A DNA stretch of 64,000 bases from Lutimaribacter degradans (GCF_023703375.1 NZ_JAMQGO010000004.1:185607-249606); one strand, 5' to 3'. Positions 1-10,149 are shown, counted from the stretch's first letter. Made by a program: numbers and translations. Notes: generated by a model not told the origin, from the sequence alone.

Positions 1-8
1 GAGGGCTG

Positions 9-3000
9 ATGCGGCTGCGCCAACTATCGCTTGACCGCTTCGGGCATTTCACCGGCCATGCCCTTGATTTCGGGGATGCGGGCGAGCGCCCTGATTTTCA
101 CATCATCTACGGCCCAAACGAGGCGGGCAAGACCACCACGATGGAGGCTGCGCTGCGCCTGTTCTACGGGTTTCCGCATCGCGAGCCCTATGCCTTCAAG
201 CACCAGCGCGCGAATCTCTCGGTCTCGGGCGTACTGGAAATCGACGGGGAGACGCGCGGCTTTACCCGGCTGCCCAAGCGTAGCGGCGCGTTGCTCGATG
301 CCTCGGGCACGGTCCTGCCCGAGGCCGCGCTGGCCGCGCATCTGGGTGGCCTGGGCGAAGAGGATTACCGCAACCTGCTATGCCTTGACGACGACACGAT
401 CGAGCGCGGCGGCGAGGAGATCGCGCAGGCGCGCGGCGATATCGGGCGGCTTTTGTTTTCCGCCGCCGCCGGGGTGGCCGACCTGACCACCGTGCTTGAC
501 GGCGTGCGCGAAGAGGCCGACGCGATATGGGCCAAGCGCAAGACGAAGACGCATGTTGCAGAGTTGAAGCGCGAGCTTAAGGACATCGAAAAAGAGATCC
601 GCGAGCGCGATGTCACCACAAGTGCGTGGCGCGGGCTGAAAAAGGCGCTGACCGATGCACAAGCGGCCGAGGCCACCGCGCGCGCGGCACGTGATGCGTT
701 GCACACACGCGCCGCCGATCTGGCCGCGCACCGCCGTGCCCTGCCCCTGCTGGCCGAGCTTGACGCGCTTGACGCACGCCTCGCCCCCTTTGCCGATTAT
801 CCCGAGCGGCTGGAATTCGACCCCGAAACGCTGGTCACGCTCAAGACCGACCAGACTCGCGCCCATGCCGATACCGAGCGTTTGCGCACCGAGATCGAGG
901 ACCTGGCCGCGCGGCAAGAGGCGCTGGTGCTAACCCCCGGGCTTGCCACGCTGGCCGATGATCTGGACCAGTTGGAAGATCTGCGTGCCCGCGACCGGGC
1001 CAACGCGCTCGACCTGCCCCGCCGCCGTGACCAACTGGCCACGGCCGAGGCCGCAATGGCCCGCGCCGCCCGCGACCTTGGCGTGGCTGACGAATGCGAT
1101 CCACAAAGCCTTGTGCCAACGCCCGCGCAACTGGCGGCGTTAGAGGCCGCACGCGACAGGTTGCGCAGCGCCCGTACCGCCGCGCAGGCCGAAGCGCGCG
1201 AACTGGCCGACGCGACCGACCGCCGCGACCGCGCAGCAGAGGAATTGAACCGGCTGTCTGCACAAACCTCGCCAGAGGCCGATATCGGCGCGATCCTCGC
1301 CCGGTACGAGGCCGACACGCTGATGCCGGCCCATGCCACGGCGCAGCAGGCGATCACCGCCGCGGAACAGTCCGCGCGCGCGTCACGCGAAGCGCTGGCC
1401 ACCGGCGCGGTGCGGTTCGAAAGCCTGCCCGACTGCCCGATGAGCCGGATCAGGGCGCATGAGCTTGCCGAGGCGTATGAGGCATTGCACCGTAAGATCG
1501 ACGCGGAAAGCACGGCACTGGCCCAGCATCAGGAGGATATCGCCGCGCGGCAGGCACAGATCGACCAGCTTTCGCGCGACGGCCAGCTTGTGCCCGATGA
1601 CGCCGCCGCCGCCCTGCGCACCGCGCGGGACCGTCAGTGGCAAGCCCACCTGGCGGCGATGACCCCGGCCACGGCGCAAGATTTTGCCGCCGCCATGCAG
1701 GCCCTTGATGGCGCGCAAGAGGCCCGGATCACCCATGCACGCGATTTGGGCCAGTTGCGCCAGATCGCGCAGGCCCGGGCCGAGGCACAGGCCCGCGCCG
1801 ACCAGGCCAGGGCCCGGATGGTCGAGTACAAAGCAGCGCAAGCCGCGATCGAGGCCGAGGTTGACGCTGCCGCCAAGGCTGCGGGGTTACCCGGTCCGCT
1901 CGTGCCGGCGGAATGGCTGGATTGGGTAGACCGCCACGCCGCCGCGCAAGCGGCCGCGCGCGCGGCCAACGAGGCGCAGGACATGCACGGTGCAACACTG
2001 GCCCGCGCGCAAGCGTTGCTTGATGCGTTGCGCCCGCAACTGGACCTTGTTTTCCCCGATGTCGCCAGCGCCGTTGCCGCCGCGCGCCGCCTCGCCGAAT
2101 CCGAGCTGCAGGCTCGCCGTGCAATGGAAACCGCGCGCGAGGCGCTGCGACTGGCCGAGGCCGACCTTTCCGCAAGGGCCCGGAAACACGACGCGAGCCA
2201 GCAAGAGGCCGACAAGGCGGCGCAGGCCTGGCATGACCTCGTGCTCGAAAGCCTGGGCCAGGCTGTTTCCCCCGACACCCTGCTGGCTGCGCTCGACCCG
2301 CTGCGCAGCCTTGCGACGCAGCAGGAAAAACGCGCCGAGGCGGCACAACGCGTTGCCACGATGGAGCGTGACCAGGCGCTTTTTGCCGAAAAGGTCGCGG
2401 CACTGGCCACCGCCCACGATCAGCCGCAAGCTGACACGCCCGCCGACAGCTTCGAGCTGTTGCGCGCGGCATCGGGCGCGGCCCGCGCGGCCCAGGAACA
2501 GGCCGACGACCTGGGCGTGCGGATCGCAACGGCGCGCGCGGCACTGGACGAGGCAAACAGGCGTTTAACGGAAATCGCCGATACGGTGACGACACTGGGC
2601 CGGGCCTTTCCATCAAGCGCGTCTGTCGACACGCTTGACGCGCTGCGCGCCACTGCCCACCGGGCGGCCGAGATCATCAAGGATCGTGAAAACCTTTCTG
2701 CCCTGACCCGCCGGATCATGTCAGAGCTGGGCGTGAGCGATCTTGTCACGGCCCGCGCAAGGCTTGACGAGGCAAGCCTGGTGTCGCTCGACGCCGAGGC
2801 CGAAAGCTGCAAGGCCGACCTTGATCGCGCTGAACAGGCCCTGACCGATGCGACCGAGGCGCGCGTCACCTCCCAACAGGCGTTGAGCCAAGTGACGGGT
2901 GACGCCGATATCGCCACGCTGACCGAGCGCCGCGCCACGCTGGAGCTTGAACTGCAAGAGGCCGCGCAGGCACATCTGGAACTGTCACTGGGCCACCGGC

Positions 3001-3443
3001 TGGCCGAGGTTGCGATCCGGCGGTATCGCGACACCCATCGCAGCGGGATGATGGCGGCGACCGAACGCTGTTTTGCCGCGCTGACTCAAGGCGCCTATAC
3101 CCACCTGACAACGCAACCCGACGGGGCCGGGGAAACCCTGCTGGCCGTCGATGAGGAGGGCACCGCCAAACGCGTTGCGGAAATGTCCAAGGGCACGCGC
3201 TTTCAGCTTTACCTGGCCCTGCGCGCGGCCGCGCATCAACAACTGGTGGCCCAGGGCACCTGCCTGCCCTTTTTCTGCGACGACATCTTTGAAACCTTCG
3301 ACGAAGACCGCACAAGCGCCGCATGCCGTGTCATGGAACGGATCGGCCAGAGCGGGCAGGCCATCTACCTGACCCATCACCGCCACGTCGTCGAGATCGC
3401 GCAAAAGGTCTGCGACACGCCCCCGATCGTGCACGAGATATGA
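9..3443 (+). CDS. YhaN-like SbcC/Rad50-type ATPase with long coiled coil
   Basis: A large AAA ATPase of the YhaN/SbcC type, expected to act with an SbcD-like nuclease on DNA ends. The Walker A motif GPNEAGKT is at residues 35-42. The middle (about 180-1000) is Ala/Glu/Arg-rich and reads as coiled coil. The C-terminal head has an ABC-signature-like segment MSKGTRFQLYLAL from about residue 1059, and a Walker B region CDDIFETFDED near 1090. At 1144 residues it has the usual length for YhaN proteins. The ATG overlaps a TGA at 7-9, so it is probably translationally coupled to a gene left of the window; in relatives this is the metallophosphoesterase partner, but it cannot be seen here. The family assignment is firm; the exact DNA-repair role is inferred. 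Confidence 0.9.
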   Translation: MRLRQLSLDRFGHFTGHALDFGDAGERPDFHIIYGPNEAGKTTTMEAALRLFYGFPHREPYAFKHQRANLSVSGVLEIDGETRGFTRLPKRSGALLDASGTVLPEAALAAHLGGLGEEDYRNLLCLDDDTIERGGEEIAQARGDIGRLLFSAAAGVADLTTVLDGVREEADAIWAKRKTKTHVAELKRELKDIEKEIRERDVTTSAWRGLKKALTDAQAAEATARAARDALHTRAADLAAHRRALPLLAELDALDARLAPFADYPERLEFDPETLVTLKTDQTRAHADTERLRTEIEDLAARQEALVLTPGLATLADDLDQLEDLRARDRANALDLPRRRDQLATAEAAMARAARDLGVADECDPQSLVPTPAQLAALEAARDRLRSARTAAQAEARELADATDRRDRAAEELNRLSAQTSPEADIGAILARYEADTLMPAHATAQQAITAAEQSARASREALATGAVRFESLPDCPMSRIRAHELAEAYEALHRKIDAESTALAQHQEDIAARQAQIDQLSRDGQLVPDDAAAALRTARDRQWQAHLAAMTPATAQDFAAAMQALDGAQEARITHARDLGQLRQIAQARAEAQARADQARARMVEYKAAQAAIEAEVDAAAKAAGLPGPLVPAEWLDWVDRHAAAQAAARAANEAQDMHGATLARAQALLDALRPQLDLVFPDVASAVAAARRLAESELQARRAMETAREALRLAEADLSARARKHDASQQEADKAAQAWHDLVLESLGQAVSPDTLLAALDPLRSLATQQEKRAEAAQRVATMERDQALFAEKVAALATAHDQPQADTPADSFELLRAASGAARAAQEQADDLGVRIATARAALDEANRRLTEIADTVTTLGRAFPSSASVDTLDALRATAHRAAEIIKDRENLSALTRRIMSELGVSDLVTARARLDEASLVSLDAEAESCKADLDRAEQALTDATEARVTSQQALSQVTGDADIATLTERRATLELELQEAAQAHLELSLGHRLAEVAIRRYRDTHRSGMMAATERCFAALTQGAYTHLTTQPDGAGETLLAVDEEGTAKRVAEMSKGTRFQLYLALRAAAHQQLVAQGTCLPFFCDDIFETFDEDRTSAACRVMERIGQSGQAIYLTHHRHVVEIAQKVCDTPPIVHEI

Positions 3444-3587
3444 ACGCGGGCCGGGCATTGGCGGCTGCCATCGACAAGTTTCATGGCTACGCATGGTCGA
3501 ATTCGATTCAAGCGGCACCGCGACAAACCTTGCAACGTATTCACTTAGCTGGATATGGTGAAGCGGCTCTTATCGGAGAGATTTCAA

Positions 3588-4568
3588 ATGACAAGACGCC
3601 TTGTGATCGCAACCCTGGTCGCCCTGATCCCGGCGCTGGCCTGGGCACAGAACGACACCCTGTCCCGCACTGTCGAAATCACTGACTGGAAAGCGGTTTT
3701 TGGCCGCATCGAGGCGCGCGACCAGATCCCCGCGCGATCCCGGCTGGGCGGCACCCTCGTCGAGGTGAGTGTTGTCGAGGGGATGCGGGTCACGGCAGGT
3801 CAACAGATTGCCCGCGTCGTGGACGAGAAACTCGCGCTCGAACTCAACGCGATAGACGCGTCGCTGGAATCGCTCAACTCCCAACTTGCCAATGCCGAGG
3901 CCGAGCTTGCCCGTGGCCAAACGCTGCTGGAACGCGGCGTGACCACCACCCAGCGCCTTGATTCCCTGCGCACCCAGGTTGACGTGATCCTGGGCCAGAT
4001 CGGAACCGCCGAGGCCGAGCGCAACGTGCTCGAACAGCGCGAGGAAGAAGGCGCGGTGCTGGCCCCGATCGAGGGAACCGTGCTTACCGTGCCGGTAACC
4101 GCCGGATCGGTCGTCATGCCGGGCGAAGCGATTGCCACCATAGGCGGCGGGGGCTTTTTCCTGCGCCTGGCGGTGCCCGAGCGCCATGCCATGAACCTTG
4201 AAGAAGGTGACACGATCCGCATCGAAGGCGCCGAAGGCGAGCAAGAGGGCCGGCTGGTCAAGATCTACCCCCAGATCGAGAACGGCCGCGTCATTGCCGA
4301 TGTCGAGGTGCCCGGGCTCGAAACCGATTTCGTGGATGCCCGTGTTCTGGTGCGGCTGCCCGTCGCCACGTCCAGCGCGGTTGTTGTGCCGGCCAATTCC
4401 CTCAGTTCGCGCATGGGGCTTGATTTCGTGACGATCACCGGGCCGGATGGCACGCCACGGCCACGCACGGTTGTCGTCGGCACGACCCATTCCATCGACG
4501 GCGAGACGGTGGTTGAAATACTGTCCGGCCTCAACGCGGGCGAACAATTGGTGACGAACCGTGAGTGA
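3588..4568 (+). CDS. RND efflux periplasmic adaptor (membrane fusion protein)
   Basis: The HlyD/AcrA-type adaptor that links an inner-membrane RND pump to an outer-membrane channel. The chosen ATG at 3588 has GGAGAG seven bases upstream and begins a clear signal peptide ending near AWAQ (residues 1-21). An in-frame ATG at 3555 would add 11 charged residues before the signal and has no good ribosome site. Barrel-sandwich halves flank a short alpha-helical hairpin at about residues 75-150, and the protein ends in a beta-barrel/membrane-proximal part. The 326-residue length is typical of short adaptors. The stop overlaps the start of the pump gene by 8 bp. No outer-membrane channel gene is nearby, so a TolC-like partner encoded elsewhere is expected. 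Confidence 0.9.
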   Translation: MTRRLVIATLVALIPALAWAQNDTLSRTVEITDWKAVFGRIEARDQIPARSRLGGTLVEVSVVEGMRVTAGQQIARVVDEKLALELNAIDASLESLNSQLANAEAELARGQTLLERGVTTTQRLDSLRTQVDVILGQIGTAEAERNVLEQREEEGAVLAPIEGTVLTVPVTAGSVVMPGEAIATIGGGGFFLRLAVPERHAMNLEEGDTIRIEGAEGEQEGRLVKIYPQIENGRVIADVEVPGLETDFVDARVLVRLPVATSSAVVVPANSLSSRMGLDFVTITGPDGTPRPRTVVVGTTHSIDGETVVEILSGLNAGEQLVTNRE

Positions 4569-7500
4569 GGAGCCCCAAACCCCGCCACTGGGCATCGCCG
4601 GCAGCCTGACCAGGGCATTCATCGATTCCGCGTTGACGCCCCTGATGATCCTGGCCGCGCTGACGGTCGGGCTGGTTGCGCTGGTGACCCTCCCCCGGGA
4701 AGAGGAACCGCAAATTTCGGTTCCGCTTGTCGATATCCATATCCAGGCGCCGGGCCTGAAATCGGAAGATGCCGTAAAATTGGTGACCGAGCCGATGGAA
4801 ACCATCGTCAAGGGCATCAGCGGGGTCGAGCATGTCTATTCCGAAACCTCCGATGACCAGTCGATGGTCACTGCGCGCTTTGTCGTCGGCACCTCGTCAG
4901 ATTCCGCGATCCTGCGGGTCCACGAAAAGATCAACGCCAATCTCGACCGTATCCCGGTCGGCATTGATCCGCCCCTGATCGTCGGGCGCGGCATCGACGA
5001 TGTGGCGATAGTGGCGCTGACCCTGTCACCACGGGATACCGACAGCCCCCTGACCGCGAATGACCTGACCCGCGTCGCGCGCGAATTGCGCGTCGAACTG
5101 GCCAAGATCGACGACGTGGGCCTGACCTATCTTGTCGGAGAAGCCCCCGAAGCCATCCGTATCGCGCCCGACCCGGAACGCCTGGCGCTTTATGGCGTGA
5201 CGTTGCAACAACTGGCCGCGAAGGTCGAAGGGGCGAACCGCTCGTTTTCGACCGGCCTTGTGCGCGATGCCGGCGAGCAGATCTCGCTTGTTGCGGGCAA
5301 GACATTGCAGGCCTCGTCCGAGGTGGCCAACCTGCTGCTGACAACCCGTGACAACCGGCCTGTCTACGTGCGCGACGTGGCCGATGTGAGCTTTGTGCCG
5401 AACACGTCTGACCGGATCGTCGCCCATGTCACGCGCGACGGCGACGGCGGGATCGTCCGCAGCCCGGCGGTAACCATCGCCGTTGCCAAGCGCGCCGGGG
5501 CCAACGCGGTCACCGTGGCCGAAGAGATCCTGCACAGAACGCAGATGCTCGAAGACGAGTTGATACCGGAAACGGTGCAGGTCGACATCACCCGCGATTA
5601 CGGTGAAACGGCCAACGAAAAGGCCAACGAACTGCTGTTTCACCTTGGCCTGGCGACGATCTCCATCGTGGCGCTGGTGTTTCTGTCCATCGGCTGGCGC
5701 GAGGCGATCGTCGTGGCGGTCGTTATCCCCGTCACGATCCTGCTGACGCTTTTCGCCGCCTGGATCATGGGCTACACGCTCAACCGTGTTTCCTTGTTCG
5801 CTCTGATCTTTTCCATCGGGATTCTCGTCGACGATGCCATCGTGGTGATCGAGAACATCGCGCGGCACTGGGCGATGCCCGACAAGGCCAGCCGCAGGCG
5901 CAAGGCCATTCGCGCCGTGGCCGAGGTGGGCAATCCCACCATCGTGGCCACCCTGACCGTGGTGGCGGCCCTGCTGCCCATGCTGTTCGTATCGGGCCTG
6001 ATGGGCCCCTACATGAGCCCGATCCCGGCCAATGCCTCGGCCGCGATGATCTTTTCGTTCTTCGTGGCCGTGATCATCACGCCCTGGCTGATGATGAAGG
6101 TGGCGGGCCGGGCCCCGATGGAGGGCCACGACCATGACGGTGGCGGCCATCACGGCGGCACGCTCGGCCGCATCTATTCGGCGGTCGCGCGGCCGCTTTT
6201 GCGCACGAAATCGGGCAGCCTTGCATTCCTGCTTCTGGCCGCAGCGCTGTCCTTCGGGTCGCTGGGCGCGCTTTATACCAAGGATGTCACCGTCAAGCTT
6301 TTGCCCTTTGACAACAAGTCGGAACTGTCCGTCGTCATTGACCTGCCCGAAGGGTCATCGGTCGAGGCGACAGACGCGGTCGCCCAGGACGTGGCCCGCG
6401 TTGCGCTCGACCTGCCCGAAGTCCTGTCGGTGCAGACCCATGCCGGCGATGCCGCGCCGTTCAATTTCAACGGGCTTGTCAGGCACTACTACCTGCGCGC
6501 CCTGCCCGAAATGGGCGATGTCCAGATCAACCTGGACCACAAGGAGCACCGCACCCGCACCAGCCACGAGATCGCGCTGGAGCTGCGCCAGAAACTCTCG
6601 GCGATCGACCTGCCCGAGGGCACCAGCCTAAAGACGGTCGAGCCGCCCCCCGGCCCGCCGGTGATCGCCACGCTTCTGGCCGAGGTCTACGGTCCCGACG
6701 GCGAAACCCGCCGCGCGGCTGCGGCCAAGGTGCGCGAAGCCTTCGAAAGCGTGCCGTTCATCGTGGATGTCGATGACGGGTTCGGCGTTCAGCCGCGCCG
6801 CCTGCGGGCCACCATATCCAGCGACCAGCTGGAATTCTTCGGTGTCCAGGAACAGGATGTGTTCACCACGCTGGGTATTCTGAATGCCGGCACGACGGTT
6901 GGCTATTCGCATCGCGGAGAGGGCCGGTTTCCGATTCCGATCATCGTGGAGCGTGACAAATCCGACCGGGTCGTTGACGAACGGTTCCTGTCAACGCCGA
7001 TCCCCGCCAATGTTCTGCCGGGTGCGCGCGGCGTGGTCGAGCTGGGCGATGTCGTGGTGATCGAGGAGGAGTACGCCTCTTACCCGATCTTCCGCCGCAA
7101 TGGCCGCGAGGCCGAGATGGTCATGGCCGAACTGGCCGGTGAATTCGAAGCGCCGCTTTACGGGATGCTTGCGGTCGCCGACGCGCTGGACGCCATGGAA
7201 TGGGAGGACGGCACAAAGCCGGTCATCCGCCTGAACGGCCAGCCCGAGGATGAAAGCCAGGTCACGCTGCTGTGGGACGGCGAATGGGAGGTGACCTGGG
7301 TCACGTTCCGCGACATGGGCGCGGCCTTTGCCGTGGCGCTGCTGGGCATCTACATCCTGGTCGTCGCGCAGTTCGGCTCATTCAGGTTGCCGCTGGTGAT
7401 CCTGACACCGGTCCCCCTGACCTTCGTGGGGATCATCGCCGGGCACTGGCTGTTCACCGCTCCGTTCTCGGCGCCATCCATGATCGGGTTCATCGCGCTT

Positions 7501-7773
7501 GCGGGTATCATCGTGCGCAACTCGATCCTGCTGGTGGATTTCATCCGCCACGCCGACCCCGACAAGGACAAGATCGAAACCCTGATCGAAGCCGGCGCCA
7601 TTCGGTTCAAGCCGATCCTGCTGACAGCGGTCGCGGCGATGATCGGGGCGGGTGTCATCCTGACCGATCCTATCTTTCAGGGCCTTGCGCTGTCGCTGCT
7701 TTTCGGGCTGCTCAGTTCGACGCTGTTGACGGTTCTGGTCATCCCGGCGATCTACCGGGTGTTCAAAACCTAG
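4561..7773 (+). CDS. RND efflux permease (AcrB/HAE1-like) with His-rich loop
   Basis: A proton-driven RND pump of 1070 residues, with the usual 12-helix, two-repeat layout. The start is GTG, overlapping the adaptor stop by 8 bp. The paired proton-relay aspartates sit in ILVDDAIVVIEN (D424-D425, transmembrane helix 4). Large periplasmic loops follow helices 1 and 7. Between the two halves, residues 521-533 form a His/Asp/Gly stretch with H523, H525, H530 and H531, which is not a usual part of drug pumps and may bind metal. The substrate cannot be told from sequence: the family ranges from drugs to lipophilic compounds, and the typical heavy-metal-export (CusA) methionine motifs are not evident. 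The next gene is convergent. Confidence 0.92.
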   Translation: MSEEPQTPPLGIAGSLTRAFIDSALTPLMILAALTVGLVALVTLPREEEPQISVPLVDIHIQAPGLKSEDAVKLVTEPMETIVKGISGVEHVYSETSDDQSMVTARFVVGTSSDSAILRVHEKINANLDRIPVGIDPPLIVGRGIDDVAIVALTLSPRDTDSPLTANDLTRVARELRVELAKIDDVGLTYLVGEAPEAIRIAPDPERLALYGVTLQQLAAKVEGANRSFSTGLVRDAGEQISLVAGKTLQASSEVANLLLTTRDNRPVYVRDVADVSFVPNTSDRIVAHVTRDGDGGIVRSPAVTIAVAKRAGANAVTVAEEILHRTQMLEDELIPETVQVDITRDYGETANEKANELLFHLGLATISIVALVFLSIGWREAIVVAVVIPVTILLTLFAAWIMGYTLNRVSLFALIFSIGILVDDAIVVIENIARHWAMPDKASRRRKAIRAVAEVGNPTIVATLTVVAALLPMLFVSGLMGPYMSPIPANASAAMIFSFFVAVIITPWLMMKVAGRAPMEGHDHDGGGHHGGTLGRIYSAVARPLLRTKSGSLAFLLLAAALSFGSLGALYTKDVTVKLLPFDNKSELSVVIDLPEGSSVEATDAVAQDVARVALDLPEVLSVQTHAGDAAPFNFNGLVRHYYLRALPEMGDVQINLDHKEHRTRTSHEIALELRQKLSAIDLPEGTSLKTVEPPPGPPVIATLLAEVYGPDGETRRAAAAKVREAFESVPFIVDVDDGFGVQPRRLRATISSDQLEFFGVQEQDVFTTLGILNAGTTVGYSHRGEGRFPIPIIVERDKSDRVVDERFLSTPIPANVLPGARGVVELGDVVVIEEEYASYPIFRRNGREAEMVMAELAGEFEAPLYGMLAVADALDAMEWEDGTKPVIRLNGQPEDESQVTLLWDGEWEVTWVTFRDMGAAFAVALLGIYILVVAQFGSFRLPLVILTPVPLTFVGIIAGHWLFTAPFSAPSMIGFIALAGIIVRNSILLVDFIRHADPDKDKIETLIEAGAIRFKPILLTAVAAMIGAGVILTDPIFQGLALSLLFGLLSSTLLTVLVIPAIYRVFKT

Positions 7774-7823
7774 CGCCGGGGCCGTGAAACCGATGCGCCT
7801 CTGAGCCGGCGGGCACCGATGGG

Positions 7824-9167
7824 TCAAGCATCCGGCCCGGCGCGGCGGGGCAAGACCAGCGTCGCGGTCAGCCCCGGCCCGGCATCTTCAAGGGTAAGCT
7901 GGCCCTCTGCCGCCTCGGCGATCTGGGCGGCGATGGACAGCCCCAGGCCGGTGCCGGTTTCGTCGGCGCGGCCGTGTCGGGCGGTCAGCGCCTCGCATCG
8001 CCCGGGCGGGATGCCGGGGCCATCATCCGTGACGCTCAACAAGAGCAGCCCGTCTTCCGCCCGCGCCGACAAGGTCACGCGCGAACGGGCATGGCGCGCG
8101 GCATTCTCGGCCAGCGCACCCAGCGCCTCGGACAGGTCCGCCTCGTCGAGCGCCACGCGACTGCCCGCGGGAACGATGACCTGCCAGTCCAGCCGCCCCC
8201 CGTCGGGCGTGCGCCGCAACACCGCGACAAGCCGGTTTGCCACCGTCGCGGCATCGGCGCTGACAGCGGATGTGCGGGCGGCGGTGCGGGTGCGGGCCAG
8301 TTCACGGTCGACGATGCGGCGCATGGCGCGGGCGGTGTCTTCGATCCCGTCGGCCTGCGTCTCGGCACCGGCCCCGCGCAGGCGCGCGGCCTCACCCATC
8401 AGGGCTTGAAGCGGCGTTTTCAGGCCATGCGCCAGGTCGGCGGCCCGGGCACGGGCACGGGATGTTTCAGCCGCGCGCGCGGCCAGCAGCGCGTCGATCT
8501 CGCTGGCCACCGGGCGCAGCTCATGCGGCCAATCCCTGCCCATCCGCTCGGCCCGGCCCGCCCGCAGCGCGGCAACCCGCCCACCAAGACGCGCCAGCGG
8601 CCGCAGCCCGACCCATAGTTGCGCCCAGCCCGCGCCTGTCAGAACCAGCGCCAGCACACCCAGATAGGGCGCAAGATCGGACATGAACGCGCGGCGGGCG
8701 GCATCCAGTTCCGCCGCTTCCATCGCCACCGCGGCACGCGCGGCCCCGCCGCCCAGGCGCGCGGGCAACGTGACGGAGCGTTCCAGCACCAGAAGCGTGG
8801 CCCCCTCTGGCCCCGGCAGACGGTGAACATGCACGGCCCCGTCGCCCAGCGTGTCGGCGGGCAGGTCCAGCGCATAGTCCCATAGCGACCGCGAGCGTTG
8901 TTGGACGCCCTCCGGCCCGTCGATCTGCCAGTAAAGCCCGCCATAGGGCTGCGCAAAGCGCGGATCGGCGGGCGGGCGCGCCACTGTCAGGCCCTGCGCA
9001 CCGCTATCCAGCGCGGCCAGCACCTGGTCCAGTTGCACGGTCATCTCGGCCACCGCGCGGCGCTCTACATGCGCGCCGAAAAGCTGCGCAAGCCCAAGGG
9101 CGGCCAGCCCCAGCGCGGCAAGGATGGCAAAGGCCCCGGCCAGCGCAAGGCGCAGGCGCAGGCTCAT
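7824..9167 (-). CDS. Sensor histidine kinase (QseC/PhoQ-like)
   Basis: A membrane histidine kinase of 447 residues. Transmembrane helix 1 is at about 7-30 and helix 2 at about 168-188, with a periplasmic sensing part between. A HAMP-like linker follows, then the phosphoacceptor site LAHGLKTPLQ with H247. The ATPase domain has an N-box (ALAENAARHA), the G1 motif DDGPGIP and the G2 motif GTGLGLS. The start codon overlaps the stop of the response-regulator gene by four bases (ATGA), so the two are co-translated and almost surely cognate. The upstream PepSY gene in the same operon may encode a periplasmic partner. The stimulus is unknown; OmpR-family systems with PepSY neighbours often respond to cations or envelope stress, which is only a family-level hint. 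Confidence 0.93.
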   Translation of the reverse strand: MSLRLRLALAGAFAILAALGLAALGLAQLFGAHVERRAVAEMTVQLDQVLAALDSGAQGLTVARPPADPRFAQPYGGLYWQIDGPEGVQQRSRSLWDYALDLPADTLGDGAVHVHRLPGPEGATLLVLERSVTLPARLGGGAARAAVAMEAAELDAARRAFMSDLAPYLGVLALVLTGAGWAQLWVGLRPLARLGGRVAALRAGRAERMGRDWPHELRPVASEIDALLAARAAETSRARARAADLAHGLKTPLQALMGEAARLRGAGAETQADGIEDTARAMRRIVDRELARTRTAARTSAVSADAATVANRLVAVLRRTPDGGRLDWQVIVPAGSRVALDEADLSEALGALAENAARHARSRVTLSARAEDGLLLLSVTDDGPGIPPGRCEALTARHGRADETGTGLGLSIAAQIAEAAEGQLTLEDAGPGLTATLVLPRRAGPDA

Positions 9168-9823
9168 GCGCGCTCCAGGAAATAGCCGAAACCGCGCCGC
9201 GTACCGATCACGCCGCGACCCAGCTTGCGCCGCAACCGCGCGATCACTGCCTCCAGCGCGTTGGCCTCGCGGGCGTCATCGTCACCGTACAGATGTTCCA
9301 GCAATTCGCCGGGCGGCACCGACCGGTCAACGTTTTGCATCAGGTAGGCCAGCAATCGGTATTCCAGCGCGGTGACCTGCACCGGCACACCGCGCACCGC
9401 CACACACATGCGGTTGGTATCAATGCTCAGCGCGCCCAGTTCTTGCAGGGCCGCCGCGTGCCCGCCGGCGCGGCGCACCAATGCGCGCGCGCGCGCCACC
9501 AGCTCTTCCATCCGAAAGGGCTTGGGAAGGTAGTCATCGGCCCCTGCCTCGATCCCCTCGACCCGTTCCTGCCAGGTGCCCCTCGCGGTCAGCACCAGCA
9601 CCGGCATGTCGCGCCCGTTGGCGCGCCAGCGTTTCAACACTGCCAGCCCGTCCAACCCCGGCAGGCCAAGGTCGAGCACGGCAAGGTCGTATGCCTCGGT
9701 ATCGCCCAGGAACCACGCGTCTTCGCCGTCGCCCGTGACCTCGACCAGAAAGCCGGCAGCCGTCAGCGCGGCCTTCAAATCGGCGGCAATGCGGGGGTCA
9801 TCCTCGACGGCAAGCGCGCGCAT
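9164..9823 (-). CDS. OmpR-family response regulator
   Basis: A two-domain response regulator (219 residues from the chosen start). The receiver has the acidic pair at residues 8-9, the phosphorylated aspartate D51 in VLDLGLPGLDG, and the conserved lysine K101 in YLPKPF. A winged-helix Trans_reg_C domain occupies about 125-219, ending GTRRGFGYFLE. The start is taken as ATG at 9823, giving the normal opening MRALAVEDD. An upstream in-frame ATG at 9838 would add five residues and overlap the PepSY gene. It is in an operon with that gene and with the kinase downstream. The four-unit repeat at 10150-10193 is a good candidate binding site, implying autoregulation and control of the divergent PepSY/cytochrome pair. 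Confidence 0.93.
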   Translation of the reverse strand: MRALAVEDDPRIAADLKAALTAAGFLVEVTGDGEDAWFLGDTEAYDLAVLDLGLPGLDGLAVLKRWRANGRDMPVLVLTARGTWQERVEGIEAGADDYLPKPFRMEELVARARALVRRAGGHAAALQELGALSIDTNRMCVAVRGVPVQVTALEYRLLAYLMQNVDRSVPPGELLEHLYGDDDAREANALEAVIARLRRKLGRGVIGTRRGFGYFLERA

Positions 9824-9824
9824 C

Positions 9825-10124
9825 TCAGTCGTCCTCATCCTCGCGCTCGATCTCGAGCACAGTGCCGGTGGCGGCGTCTATTTCCATCTCGTAAAGCCGT
9901 CCGCCGGGTGTCACCAGTTCCAACTCGTAGATCCAGTTGCCATCGTCGCGTTCCAGTTCCACCTCGATCACGCGGCCCGGGCGCTCGGCCTCGGCCACGC
10001 TCAGGATGCTTGAAAGCGGAAGAATCTCCCCCGCATCGAGCGCCCGCCGCGCGCGATCCTGGTCATCGTCATCGGCCAGGGCCGGAACGGCCAGAAAGCT
10101 GCATATCAGGACAACGCGTATCAT
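9825..10124 (-). CDS. Secreted PepSY-domain protein
   Basis: A 99-residue protein with a signal peptide (MIRVVLICSFLAVPALA, cut after about residue 17) followed by one PepSY domain. The signature reads YELELVTPGG...YEMEIDAATGTVLEIE, and the protein ends in a strongly acidic tail (EREDEDD). It is the first gene of the operon with the OmpR-type regulator and the kinase, and its stop nearly touches the regulator start (TGAGATG). Small periplasmic PepSY proteins are thought to inhibit or modulate partner proteins; a role as a periplasmic modulator of the adjacent kinase is inference. The divergent gene at 10253 encodes another PepSY protein. Confidence 0.85.
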   Translation of the reverse strand: MIRVVLICSFLAVPALADDDDQDRARRALDAGEILPLSSILSVAEAERPGRVIEVELERDDGNWIYELELVTPGGRLYEMEIDAATGTVLEIEREDEDD

Positions 10125-10149
10125 GGTTGCAGTATCTACCGCCCCCGAC

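Noticed and set aside
3570..4817. A 415-codon antisense frame over the first RND adaptor
   Set aside because: A shadow of the adaptor and pump genes, with no domain pattern.
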